Of a DNA stretch of 41,501 nucleotides, positions 24,433 through 33,584 are shown piece after piece. A program made the translations under genes and the position numbers. The DNA comes from Leyella stercorea DSM 18206. Its GTDB lineage: Bacteria; Bacteroidota; Bacteroidia; Bacteroidales; Bacteroidaceae. The stretch is from positions 1 to 41,501 of the forward strand of contig NZ_JH379419.1 of assembly GCF_000235885.1 (NCBI RefSeq), read 5' to 3'. The notes beneath the pieces are model-generated. The model did not search any database. It had not been told where the DNA came from and saw nothing but the letters and a program-made list of their open reading frames with translations. The first letter of the stretch is position 1. Each line of letters starts with the position of its first letter.

Positions 24433-26604
24433 TTATGGACGGCACGCAGGAGCCGCGCCCCACTTCGACGGTTTCGGTCCCATTACGAGTTCGAGTGTTC
24501 CGCCGTGGCGAATGTCGTTGAATTCGATGTACGAGTTCTTCAGAGCTTTGCCATTGAGACGTGCGCTCTGCACGTAGATGTTTCGGTCGGAGTTGTTCTT
24601 CGCCACGACGGTGAAGGTCTTGCCTCCGCCCACGTTCACGGTCGCCTTGTCGAAGAGCGGCGAGCCGATTACGAAGCGTCCGCCGACGGGGTCTACCTGA
24701 TAGAGGCCCACCGACGAGAGGATGTACCAAGCCGACATCTGACCCACATCCTCGTTGCCAGAGAGTCCGTCGGGCTGGTCGAGATACATCTCGTTGAGCA
24801 TCTTACGGAGCAGCGGTGCCGCCTTGTCGGGACGACCGGCGTAGTTGTACATATATATGACGTGGTGGCTTGGTTCGTTGCCGTGCGCGTACTGTCCGGT
24901 CATGCCCGACATATCGGGCGAAGCGTTGTCGCCTGCCCATCCCTCAACGAAGAAGAGCGAGTCGAGCTTCGACATGAACGCCTTGTCAGACCCGAAGAGA
25001 TTGATGAGTCCCTTCACGTCGTGCGGCACGAGGAAGGTGTACTGCCATGCGTTGCCCTCGGTGTAGTCGTTGGTGCGGTGCTCGGCGAAGAACGGATTGA
25101 ACGGCAGACGGAACTTGCCGTCGGTGCCTACGGCACGCATGAAGCGTGTCTCCGGGTCGTAGTATTTCTTGTACGAGCGCGAGCGGTTGAAGAAGTAGTT
25201 GTAGTCGTCTGACTTGCCCAACAGCTTAGCCACCTTCGCCACGCCGTCGTCAGCAGCGCAGTATTCGAGTGCCTTTGCCACGGTCTCGTTCTCGGGTTCG
25301 AGGTTCCAGGGTATGTATCCGTGCTCCTTGAGCAAGCCAAGCGAGCGGATATCCTTCATCTGTGTAGCCTTCAGTGCCTCCAAAGCCAGCTCCTTGTCCT
25401 CCACAAAGCCCTTCATGGTGAGGTCGGCAAGCACGATGGCACCGGGGTTGCCCACCATGCAGTCGGTCTCGGAGCCCATCAGATGCCACACGGGCAGACG
25501 GCCCTGCTGCTTGTAGATGTTAAGGAACGTCTGGGCGAAGTCGCGCTGCATCTCGGGGAAGGCGACAGTCATCAGCGGATGAGCGGCGCGGTATGTGTCC
25601 CAGAGCGAGAGCGTGGTGTAGTTGGTGAAGTCTGCCTTATGCACCTTGCCGTCGGCGCCACGATACTCGCGGTCTACGTCGTTGAACTTAGAGCAAGAGG
25701 TCATCAGATGGTACATCGCGGTGTAGAACACGCGCTTCTTTGTCTGGTCGTTGGTCTGGATCTGTATGCGTGCGAGCTCGCGGTTCCAAGCGTCGTCGGC
25801 TGCCTTCACCGTTGCGTCGAAGTCCCAGCCTGCCATCTCTGCCTGCATGTTCAGCTTCGCCTTGTCAATGCTCACGGGCGAAAGTGCCACCTTCACGAGC
25901 AGCGGTTTGGTGTTGTCAGCCACCGACACCACTACGCGTTCCATCGAGTCGAGACGGTGCACGGTGACGGGCTGCGAGAAGTCGATAGAGAAATAGATGC
26001 GGCGGTCGGCTGCCCAACCGTTTGAACGGCGGAAGCCGGTGAGGCGTGTGGTGCTCTCCTGGGTGAGCAGACAGTCGTTGAGCTTGTCCCAGCCGATGCA
26101 CTGCGAGAGGTCGAGGGCGAGCTGTGCCTTCGCGCCGTCCTTGAATGTATAGCGATGGAATCCACAACGCTCTGTGGCTGTAAGCTCCACGAGCACGTTA
26201 GGGTCGGTGAGCTGCAGCGAGTAATAGCCGGGGTGTACCTTCTCTGCCTCGTGCTTGAAGCGTGTAGAAGTCTGCTTAAAGTCCTTCACGGGCAGGAATG
26301 CCACGTCGCCCAAGCAGCCGATGCCGGTGCCCGAGAGGTGCATGTGTCCGAAGCCGATAAGCTCATCGTCGTCGTAGTAGTAGCCCGAGCACCAGTCCCA
26401 ACCGCGTGTGGGCTCTGTCGGACCGAGCTGAACGAGTCCGAACGGCACGTTTGCACCCATGAACGTGTGTCCATGACCGCCAGTTCCTACGTACTGATTG
26501 ACGTATTGTGTAAGATTCTGCACAGTAGCTGCAACGGTTGTAGCACTAAAGCACACTACAAGGGCTGCAACTGACAAGAGTCGTGATAAATAGTTTGTTC
26601 TCAT
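24433..26604 (-). CDS. GH92 alpha-mannosidase
   Basis: Exported calcium-dependent exo-alpha-mannosidase of family GH92, acting on alpha-linked mannose in N-glycans or yeast mannan. Signal peptide 1-26 (SATTVAA). The N-terminal beta domain begins VNQYVGTGGHGHTFMGANVP with PFGLVQLGP. The catalytic domain has SLWDTYRAAHPL (333-344), YTEGNAWQYTFLVPHD (514-529, E516 the likely acid) and GNEDVGQMSAWY (616-627, with D619). 723 residues is typical. No lipobox, so periplasmic or secreted. Next to the NagB-like/PIG-L gene and near two secreted proteases, it fits glycoprotein breakdown; linkage preference cannot be read from sequence. Confidence 0.94.
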   Translation of the reverse strand: MRTNYLSRLLSVAALVVCFSATTVAATVQNLTQYVNQYVGTGGHGHTFMGANVPFGLVQLGPTEPTRGWDWCSGYYYDDDELIGFGHMHLSGTGIGCLGDVAFLPVKDFKQTSTRFKHEAEKVHPGYYSLQLTDPNVLVELTATERCGFHRYTFKDGAKAQLALDLSQCIGWDKLNDCLLTQESTTRLTGFRRSNGWAADRRIYFSIDFSQPVTVHRLDSMERVVVSVADNTKPLLVKVALSPVSIDKAKLNMQAEMAGWDFDATVKAADDAWNRELARIQIQTNDQTKKRVFYTAMYHLMTSCSKFNDVDREYRGADGKVHKADFTNYTTLSLWDTYRAAHPLMTVAFPEMQRDFAQTFLNIYKQQGRLPVWHLMGSETDCMVGNPGAIVLADLTMKGFVEDKELALEALKATQMKDIRSLGLLKEHGYIPWNLEPENETVAKALEYCAADDGVAKVAKLLGKSDDYNYFFNRSRSYKKYYDPETRFMRAVGTDGKFRLPFNPFFAEHRTNDYTEGNAWQYTFLVPHDVKGLINLFGSDKAFMSKLDSLFFVEGWAGDNASPDMSGMTGQYAHGNEPSHHVIYMYNYAGRPDKAAPLLRKMLNEMYLDQPDGLSGNEDVGQMSAWYILSSVGLYQVDPVGGRFVIGSPLFDKATVNVGGGKTFTVVAKNNSDRNIYVQSARLNGKALKNSYIEFNDIRHGGTLELVMGPKPSKWGAAPACRP

Positions 26605-26625
26605 AAATTTAGTATTTTACAATTG

Positions 26626-26633
26626 CAAAAATA
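26626..26633 (-). promoter_or_regulatory. -7 element of the GH92 gene
   Basis: Minus strand reads TATTTTTG (TAnnTTTG), 22 bases before the GH92 start codon. No clear upstream element was found at the usual distance. Confidence 0.45.
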
Positions 26634-26761
26634 CTGATTTTAAAATTTGTAGGCGAAATAATGTAGTTAGAAAATACTTACGTAACATACAAAAGATGTT
26701 AAATCAAAAACACTCATCACAATTATTATATATATAGAGGTGAAAAAAAAAGCTATTTGCG

Positions 26762-26769
26762 TACTTTTG
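26762..26769 (+). promoter_or_regulatory. -7 element of the PLP enzyme operon
   Basis: Reads TACTTTTG, an exact TAnnTTTG match, 24 bases before the ATG at 26793. Because it lies downstream of the in-frame ATG at 26757, that earlier start is unlikely. Confidence 0.55.
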
Positions 26770-26792
26770 CACACGAATTAATAAATAAGATC

Positions 26793-27965
26793 ATGAAGAA
26801 ACAGACAATTGCAATCGACACCCCCTTTCAGAAGAGCGATGCTTACGGCGCACTGAGTATGCCGGTGTATCATACGCTGGCTTACGAGTTTGCTGATGCC
26901 GACGTGATGTCGGACGCTTTCTGCGGACGCATCGAGGAGCCCGACTACTCGCGCGTGATGAACCCCACGGTGAACTACCTGGAGCTGAAGATAAAGGCAC
27001 TGACCGGTGCCGACCGCGTGACGGCTATGTCGTCGGGCATGGCTGCCATCTCGGGAACACTCATCTCGCTCGCTGAGCAGGGAAAGAACGTGGTGGCATC
27101 GCGCCACATGTTCGGCAACACCTACTCGCTGCTGACAAAGACGCTGCCACGCTTCGGCGTGACGACGCATCTGTGCGACCTTACGAACCTCGACGAAGTG
27201 CGCCGAGCTGTGGATGCTGACACGTGCTGCATCTTTCTCGAAATAATAACAAACCCGCAGCTGGAGGTGGCAGATCTCACGGCTCTGGCTGAGATAGCGC
27301 ACGCGCACAACATTCCGCTTGTGGCTGACACGACGGCGATACCGTTCACGGAGTTCTGTGCGCATGAGCTGGGTGTGGACATCGAAGTGGTGTCTACGAC
27401 GAAGTATCTATCGGGGGGCGCAACATCGCTCGGCGGAATGGTCATCGACTACGGTGGATTTCCTGAGTTCGCACGTCGTCTGCACGACGAGATGCTCTTC
27501 AACCTCGGTGCTTATATGACACCGCACGTTGCCTACATGCAGAACCTCGGTCTGGAGAACCTGCGTGCACGCTACGACTTGCAGGTGCGCAACACGGTGT
27601 ATCTCGTGAACGCCTTGCGACAGATGGAGGGCATCAAGAGCGTGAACTACGTGGGACTGCCCGACAACCCGTACTATGAACTGGCGCAACGTCAGTTCGG
27701 CAAGACGGCGGGCTGTATGTTCACCATCGACTTAGAGTCGAAAGAGGCTTGCTTCCGCTTCATCAATAATCTGAAGCTGGTGCATCGCGCCACTAACCTC
27801 TTCGATAACCGCACACTCGCCATACATCCTGCCAGCACCATCTTCGGCCCGTTCAGCGACGAGCAGCGTGCTGCAATGGACGTGCTCGACACCACAATAC
27901 GCATCTCTGTGGGTCTGGAGGACATGGACGACATTATTGAGGACTTCCGCCAAGCATTATTATGA
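26793..27965 (+). CDS. Cys/Met-metabolism PLP enzyme (cystathionine gamma-synthase family)
   Basis: Cytoplasmic PLP enzyme of the trans-sulfuration family (cystathionine gamma-synthase, O-acetylhomoserine sulfhydrylase or methionine gamma-lyase). From the chosen ATG it has 390 residues: YSRVMNPT (52-59), cofactor-stacking SSGMAAISGT (80-89), D179 in VADTTAIPF, and PLP lysine K204 in VVSTTKYLSGGATSLGG. The usual VDNTF has become ADTTAIPF. Start chosen because MKKQTIAIDTPF matches family N-termini and a -7 element overlaps the earlier start. Overlaps the next gene by ATGA. Partnering a PatB/MalY lyase suggests cystathionine made here is cleaved by the neighbour for methionine; exact substrates are uncertain. 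Confidence 0.88.
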   Translation: MKKQTIAIDTPFQKSDAYGALSMPVYHTLAYEFADADVMSDAFCGRIEEPDYSRVMNPTVNYLELKIKALTGADRVTAMSSGMAAISGTLISLAEQGKNVVASRHMFGNTYSLLTKTLPRFGVTTHLCDLTNLDEVRRAVDADTCCIFLEIITNPQLEVADLTALAEIAHAHNIPLVADTTAIPFTEFCAHELGVDIEVVSTTKYLSGGATSLGGMVIDYGGFPEFARRLHDEMLFNLGAYMTPHVAYMQNLGLENLRARYDLQVRNTVYLVNALRQMEGIKSVNYVGLPDNPYYELAQRQFGKTAGCMFTIDLESKEACFRFINNLKLVHRATNLFDNRTLAIHPASTIFGPFSDEQRAAMDVLDTTIRISVGLEDMDDIIEDFRQALL

Positions 27966-29131
27966 AATACGATTTTGACAAAATCATTGACCGCTCGGGC
28001 TCGGGCGACCTCAAGCACGAGGTGCTCGCCGAGCGATATGGCAGGGGCGACCTGCTGCCACTATGGGTGGCTGACATGGACTTCGAGACACCACAGTTTA
28101 TAACCGACGCGCTGCGCAAACGACTCGAGCACTCGCTCTACGGCTACACGATAGTGCCACGCAATTATTGGCAGACGATTGCGAAATGGATTGAAGACCA
28201 CCACCAGTGGCACGTCGAGGAACAGTGGATGCGCTTCATACCGGGCATCGTGAAGGGCATCGGCTTCGTCATCAACGTGTTCGTGAAGGAGGACGAGAAG
28301 GTAATCATACAACCGCCAGTTTACCACCCGTTCCGACTGACACCGGAGGGCAATCGTCGTCAGGTGGTGTACAATCCGCTACGCGAGAACGCCGACGGCT
28401 CTTACTCTATGGACTTCGACAACTTAGCAGAGGTGGCGGACGAGAAGTGTCGCCTGCTAATCCTCTCCAATCCGCATAACCCGGCAGGCATCACGTGGGA
28501 CGCGGAGACGCTGCGCCGACTCGCCGCCTTCTGCACTGAGCACAACATCATCGTCATCAGCGACGAGATCCACTCCGACATGGCTATCTTCGGCAACAAA
28601 CACGTGCCGTTCGCGTCGGTATCTGACGCAGCAGCCGAGTGTAGTATCACGTTCGGTGCTCCGTCGAAGACGTTCAACATAGCGGGCATCGTCAGCTCGT
28701 GGTGCATTGTGCCGAACGAGAAGCTGCGCCGACCGTTGTTCGACTGGATGGCGGCGAACGAACTGGACGAGCCGCATCTCTTCGCACCGATCGCTACGAT
28801 GGCTGCATTCAACGAGGGCGAGGAGTGGCGACAGCAGATGCTGGCATACGTGGAGCAGAACATCCTGTTCGTGGAGGACTTCCTCAGAAAGCACCTGCCG
28901 CAGATTAAGGCGGTGCGACCGCAGGCATCGTTCCTCGTATGGCTCGACTGTCGCGGACTGCACCTTGACCACGATGCGCTCATCGACCTCTTCGTCAACC
29001 GCGCACGACTCGCCCTCAACGACGGCGAGATGTTCGGAAAGGAAGGCAAGGGATTCATGCGCATGAATGTGGCTACACCTCGCAGCGTGCTGAAGGAAGC
29101 ACTCGAAAGACTTGTTTTAGCTGAGAGTTGA
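27962..29131 (+). CDS. MalY/PatB-family C-S beta-lyase
   Basis: Class I aminotransferase-fold PLP enzyme of 389 residues that splits the C-S bond of cystathionine (to homocysteine, pyruvate and ammonia) or of cysteine conjugates. MalY/PatB markers: LPLWVADMDFETP (32-44), YGYTIVP, LSNPHNPAG (168-176), SDEIHSD (200-206) and PLP lysine K236 in FGAPSKTFNIAG. The start codon overlaps the stop of the previous gene (ATGA), so the pair is translationally coupled. Cysteine-dependent sulfide release is an alternative activity. Confidence 0.92.
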   Translation: MKYDFDKIIDRSGSGDLKHEVLAERYGRGDLLPLWVADMDFETPQFITDALRKRLEHSLYGYTIVPRNYWQTIAKWIEDHHQWHVEEQWMRFIPGIVKGIGFVINVFVKEDEKVIIQPPVYHPFRLTPEGNRRQVVYNPLRENADGSYSMDFDNLAEVADEKCRLLILSNPHNPAGITWDAETLRRLAAFCTEHNIIVISDEIHSDMAIFGNKHVPFASVSDAAAECSITFGAPSKTFNIAGIVSSWCIVPNEKLRRPLFDWMAANELDEPHLFAPIATMAAFNEGEEWRQQMLAYVEQNILFVEDFLRKHLPQIKAVRPQASFLVWLDCRGLHLDHDALIDLFVNRARLALNDGEMFGKEGKGFMRMNVATPRSVLKEALERLVLAES

Positions 29132-29281
29132 GAATTGAGAGTTGAGAGTTATGATTGATCTTGTCATTTTATTAGCAACTATCTAATCTGTTGTAGACAT
29201 ACATATCATAACTCTCCATTTTCAACTTTTGACAAATTGAAGCATTATACCTTAATGCTTCAATTTACCTATATTTTGGTA
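29132..29281 (+). repeat. Inverted repeats upstream of the TonB operon
   Basis: Two hairpins. A GAGAGTTGAGA-rich low-complexity stretch (29122-29151) feeds AGAGTTATGAT (29145-29155), matched by ATCATAACTCT (29205-29215). Closer to the promoter is a 14-bp perfect pair, AAATTGAAGCATTA (29234-29247) and TAATGCTTCAATTT (29253-29266), with a 5-base loop, ending 16 bases before the promoter's upstream element. It may be the terminator of the PLP operon or an operator. Confidence 0.7.
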
Positions 29282-29312
29282 TTGCACAAAGCACCAAATC
29301 ACAATAACTTTG
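29282..29312 (+). promoter_or_regulatory. Promoter of the six-gene TonB operon
   Basis: TTG (29282-29284), 20-bp spacer, TAACTTTG (29305-29312): a close fit to the Bacteroidetes consensus. It predicts a leader of about 40 bases and makes the ATG at 29362 a natural start. Confidence 0.7.
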
Positions 29313-29361
29313 CATTTCTCAATCAACAACTTATTTTGTATAATTGACAAATTGTCAAGAA

Positions 29362-32313
29362 ATGAGGAAGGCAATAACATTACTATTATTTTTGATAATA
29401 TCGGCAGCAGCAATAGCCGACAACATACGTTTTAAGGTGTCGGGACATGTGCTCGACAATCGCACTATGCAGCCCATACAATATGCCATTGTCAAAGTGT
29501 CGAATCTTGAATTGTGGGCAGCAACCGATGCCAACGGCATGTTTATAATCGAGAATGTGCCACAAGGAGCTGTCTCAATTGAGGTGAGCACCTTGGGGTA
29601 TGTCCCTCGCACCGTACAATTTAACATCCGCCACAACACCGACCTAAAGAATATCCGACTGAAGGAGGCTAACCTTAGCATTCCGGGCGTGGAGGTAACA
29701 GCACGCAAGAGGTCGACCATGGGTACCACGACATATTCTATCGACCGTACCACACTCGACCACTCTCAGGCTCTGTCGCTTAACGATATTATGGCCCTGC
29801 TGCCCGGCGGCCAGACCGTCAATTCTACTCTGACAGACGATTCTCGCCTGGCACTACGTTCCACAACAGGTGAGAAAGGCAATGCGTCATTCGGCACTGC
29901 CATTGAGATAGATGGAATGCGACTGAACAACAATGCAAGTATGAGCGAGACGCAGTCGGCTTCAACACGCAACATTTCAACTTCCAACATTGAGAGCATT
30001 GAGGTAATAGCTGGAATACCAGGCGTTGAATATGGCGACATAAGCAACGGCATGGTGAAGGTGAATACCCGTCGCGGACACACTCCATGGATTGTGGAGG
30101 CTTCCATGAATCCGTACACCCGACAGGTAGCACTAACCAAGGGCTTTGCATTGGCACACAATGCCGGAACGCTTAATTTCTCTATAGAACATGCACAATC
30201 GTTCACCGACATTACATCGCCACATACCGCTTATAGCCGCAACATACTATCGACTACTTACAATAAGGTATTCCGCATGAAGGGTTCAAGCCTCAATCTG
30301 ACAGCTGGACTTACGGGCAACATTGGCGGATATAATTCGGAGGCAGACCCCGATGCCTTTCGCGACACCTATCAGCGTCAACGCGACAATCAGCTACGTG
30401 CTAACATGATGCTTGACTGGCTCTACAACAGCAGGAGTTCAGGAGTGTTCAACATAACATTGCAGGCAGCCTTCTCTACAGCCGATCGACGCTCGGACAA
30501 CAACACCAACACATCGTCGTCATCCACACAAGCCAGTCTGCACACCACTACCAACGGCTATGCTATAGCCCAGGACTATGCCGATGGCATGGGCACGGGC
30601 AGCATCATACTTAGTCCGACGGGATACTGGTATGTGCGTTCGTTCAACGACCAGAAGCTACAGAGTCTACAACTCAAACTAAAGGGTGAGTGGACACGAC
30701 GCATACTCAGCGCGGTGAACAAACTTACTGTAGGCACCGAACTAAACTCTACACGCAACAATGGTCACGGCACATATTACGACGACATGCGTTTGGCTCC
30801 CACATGGCGACCATACGACTATAGTCTCCTGCCAACAATGCATAGCCTGGCAATGTTTATAGAGGAACGGCTAACCATGGGCAGACTGATGCTTGTAGGC
30901 GGACTGCGCAACGATATCACCATAATCAGCGGTTCAGAATATGGCACCGCAGCCAGCCTCTCACCACGATTCAATGCTCGCTATAATATAATAAAAGGTA
31001 GGAACGTCTCGCTCACACTACATGCCGGCTATGGCAAAAGCGTCAAACTGCCATCGTTTCAAGTGCTTTATCCTGCCGACACCTATACTGACCGACTCGT
31101 GTTCACCCCTGGTTCTACTGCCGACGGCAAAGCATACTATGCCTACTACACCAATGTGCAGCGTGCTATATATAACAGCAATCTGAAATGGCAGCACTCC
31201 AATCAAATGGAGGCAGGATTGGAAGCAATGGTCGGTAAGGCACGACTGAGCCTGTCGGCATATTGGAACCGCACGTACAATCCGTATCAGACACTGAATG
31301 TATACTCTCCATTTGCCTACAACCAGACATCGCAGTCGGCTCTTGAAGGATGTAGCATTGCCGCTGCCGACCGCATATATAGTGTCGATCCATCGACTGG
31401 TGTGATAAGCGTAACATCTGCAACCAACGGCAACACCGTAAACTTACCCTACTCTATCCGCCGCACATACACTGCCAACCGTCAGTATGTGAATGGTTCT
31501 CCCGTGACACGCTACGGACTGGAATGGGTGGCAGAGATGCCTATCATCAACAACCACCATACTCTGGGACTGTCGCTGCGCATTGACGGCAAGTACTATC
31601 ACTATCGTGGCACAGACAATACACTCATAGCCGGATGTCCCAATGGCATCGGCGACCAAGCCGAAGGTTCGGGCACACAACCGCTTATAGGCTATTACGT
31701 AGGCAGCAACGTCGCATCAGCCTCAACGACAAGCACCCCTACGGTGAGCAACGGCATGATGAACAAGGGATGCAGCCTCAACACCACGCTGACGGCACGC
31801 ATACCACGACTGAGACTCATCATGACAATGCGACTTGAAGCAACCATGCTCAACTACCGACGCAACCTGTCAAGCAATCGCACAACGATAGCATTAAATG
31901 AGGCTGGCGACGTGACTGGAACTAAATACGTGGGGCAGACTGACCATTATGTGGCTGTGTATCCTAAATATTACTCAACATGGGATAACCCTTCGGAGCG
32001 TATTCCATACGCTGAGGCTCTTCTGGCTGCCAAAGACAACAACCCCACACTCTACCGGCAATTGTGCGATCTAATAGTAAGAAGCAACACCGCCTACTAC
32101 TTCAATCCGCAGAATATATCGGCATATTACTCAGCCAACTTCTCCGTGACGAAGGAGATAGGCAGATGGGTGAGCCTATCGTTCTACGCCAACAACTTCT
32201 TCAACAATCTGGCATCCGTCCGAAATAAGCAAACAGGACTGAAGACATCGCTGTTTGATAGCGGATACATACCAAAATTCTACTATGGAGCATCCGTCAG
32301 AGTGAAACTATAG
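29362..32313 (+). CDS. TonB-dependent receptor with regulatory-like N-domain
   Basis: Outer membrane active transporter, 983 residues from the chosen ATG. Signal peptide about 1-20 (SAAAIAD). A carboxypeptidase-regulatory-like domain follows (VSGHVLDNRTMQPIQYAIV, TDANGMFIIENV), then a plug domain (LSLNDIMALLPGG, IEIDGMRLNNN, IESIEVIAGIPGVEYGDISN) and a barrel ending in GASVRVKL. It lacks the classic SusC signature and no SusD follows, so it resembles receptors for small cofactors, siderophores or peptides. A TTG start at 29344 would put extra residues before the signal peptide and is rejected. First of six closely spaced genes. Ligand unknown; iron-related cargo is inferred from the M16 protease and FMN-binding neighbours. 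Confidence 0.92.
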   Translation: MRKAITLLLFLIISAAAIADNIRFKVSGHVLDNRTMQPIQYAIVKVSNLELWAATDANGMFIIENVPQGAVSIEVSTLGYVPRTVQFNIRHNTDLKNIRLKEANLSIPGVEVTARKRSTMGTTTYSIDRTTLDHSQALSLNDIMALLPGGQTVNSTLTDDSRLALRSTTGEKGNASFGTAIEIDGMRLNNNASMSETQSASTRNISTSNIESIEVIAGIPGVEYGDISNGMVKVNTRRGHTPWIVEASMNPYTRQVALTKGFALAHNAGTLNFSIEHAQSFTDITSPHTAYSRNILSTTYNKVFRMKGSSLNLTAGLTGNIGGYNSEADPDAFRDTYQRQRDNQLRANMMLDWLYNSRSSGVFNITLQAAFSTADRRSDNNTNTSSSSTQASLHTTTNGYAIAQDYADGMGTGSIILSPTGYWYVRSFNDQKLQSLQLKLKGEWTRRILSAVNKLTVGTELNSTRNNGHGTYYDDMRLAPTWRPYDYSLLPTMHSLAMFIEERLTMGRLMLVGGLRNDITIISGSEYGTAASLSPRFNARYNIIKGRNVSLTLHAGYGKSVKLPSFQVLYPADTYTDRLVFTPGSTADGKAYYAYYTNVQRAIYNSNLKWQHSNQMEAGLEAMVGKARLSLSAYWNRTYNPYQTLNVYSPFAYNQTSQSALEGCSIAAADRIYSVDPSTGVISVTSATNGNTVNLPYSIRRTYTANRQYVNGSPVTRYGLEWVAEMPIINNHHTLGLSLRIDGKYYHYRGTDNTLIAGCPNGIGDQAEGSGTQPLIGYYVGSNVASASTTSTPTVSNGMMNKGCSLNTTLTARIPRLRLIMTMRLEATMLNYRRNLSSNRTTIALNEAGDVTGTKYVGQTDHYVAVYPKYYSTWDNPSERIPYAEALLAAKDNNPTLYRQLCDLIVRSNTAYYFNPQNISAYYSANFSVTKEIGRWVSLSFYANNFFNNLASVRNKQTGLKTSLFDSGYIPKFYYGASVRVKL

Positions 32314-32354
32314 ACAATAGACGAGTTGACAAGAAACAAGTAAAACAAGGAGAT

Positions 32355-33584
32355 ATGAATAATATAATAAAACACTCATTCTTCATACTGCTTACGATGC
32401 TGACCATGCTGGTGGCATCGTGCAGCTACGACGAACAAATTAACACCTACAATGTCGAGGTGAGGCTGAATCATAACGTAGACGGTGTTGCCGTAAAGAT
32501 GACAAACAGCATAGGTAGCACCTTCGAAGCAGCTACCGATGCCAACGGTATAGCTCGCTTCACGCTACCCACCGGAATATACAGTGTCAGCGCATCAAAG
32601 GTGAGCGACGACGAATATTTCCGTCATGTATACAACGGAGCATTGTCTGACGTAGCAATAGGCAGCAACAACACTACAATAGAGCTGCCCGTAAGCATCA
32701 CAACTATGCAGACTACCAACCCTATCCTCATAAAGGAACTGTATAATGGAGGCTGTCAGAAGGACGATGGTTCGGGAAAGTTCGCCATAGACAAATGTAT
32801 AATCCTGTACAACAACTCATCAGAGACGGTGTCGCTCGACAACGTAGGTTTCGGCATTATCGAACCATACAATGCAGAAGCCAACACCCACTCGTTTCTC
32901 AACGGTGGTAAACTCGATTATGCTGACAAAGACTGGATTCCAGCACTCAACGGCATCTGGTTTTTCCAGCAGGGCAATACAATAGCACCCTACTCAGAAC
33001 TCGTAGTAAACGTGCATGGCGCCATTGACAACACTCCAACCTACAGCAACTCCATCAACTATGCCAACACTGCCTACTATTGTATGTACGACATGGAGGC
33101 AACAAGCAGCGACGGAGGCAAGTACAACAATACTCGGTATTATCCCTCGCCTGCCGATGTTATCGCCACAAACCACTATCTGAAGGCTGTGAAATACGGC
33201 AAAAGCAATGCTTGGCCTATGAGCCAGACTTCGCCAGCCGTGATACTGTTCCGCACAGAAGATATTACACCAAAGCAATTCGGCGAGAACCCAGACAACA
33301 TAATATACCCAACGGGTAATGAAGGCAACATAGTGTATGCCTGCCTGAAAATGCCACGCAGGTGGGTGATTGATGCCATGGAAGTATACAACGCCACAGC
33401 TATTGCCAAATGCAAGAAACGCCTCACGCCAGACCTCGACAACGGCTATGCAACTCTGACCGGAGGTTACGGCCACTCTCTAATAAGAAAGGTGGAGAAG
33501 ACTGTAGACGGACATGCCATATATCAAGACACCAATAATTCAACGAATGATTTCTATGAAGCTGACAATTGTTCTCTACGCTAA
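32355..33584 (+). CDS. Surface lipoprotein, DUF4876-like
   Basis: Lipoprotein of 409 residues; lipobox LVASCS (C23). Residues about 30-115 form an Ig-like or carboxypeptidase-regulatory-like domain (VEVRLNHNVDGVAVKM, TDANGIARFTLPTG). Residues about 118-390 begin with a lamin-tail-like pattern (ILIKELYNGGCQ, CIILYNNSSETVSLDNVGF) and fit what I recall of DUF4876. It follows the TonB receptor by 41 bases, the usual place for a ligand-capturing partner, so it may act like the surface lipoproteins of siderophore or heme systems. Three aromatic-rich stretches near IWFFQQG and YYCMYDM could form a binding face; that is speculation. Confidence 0.8.
   Translation: MNNIIKHSFFILLTMLTMLVASCSYDEQINTYNVEVRLNHNVDGVAVKMTNSIGSTFEAATDANGIARFTLPTGIYSVSASKVSDDEYFRHVYNGALSDVAIGSNNTTIELPVSITTMQTTNPILIKELYNGGCQKDDGSGKFAIDKCIILYNNSSETVSLDNVGFGIIEPYNAEANTHSFLNGGKLDYADKDWIPALNGIWFFQQGNTIAPYSELVVNVHGAIDNTPTYSNSINYANTAYYCMYDMEATSSDGGKYNNTRYYPSPADVIATNHYLKAVKYGKSNAWPMSQTSPAVILFRTEDITPKQFGENPDNIIYPTGNEGNIVYACLKMPRRWVIDAMEVYNATAIAKCKKRLTPDLDNGYATLTGGYGHSLIRKVEKTVDGHAIYQDTNNSTNDFYEADNCSLR

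Noticed and set aside
26757..26792. Earlier ATG for the PLP enzyme
   Set aside because: The TACTTTTG promoter element lies downstream of this ATG, and the extra residues do not match family N-termini.
29344..29361. TTG start for the TonB receptor
   Set aside because: It adds polar residues before a good signal peptide; the ATG at 29362 follows the promoter at a normal distance.
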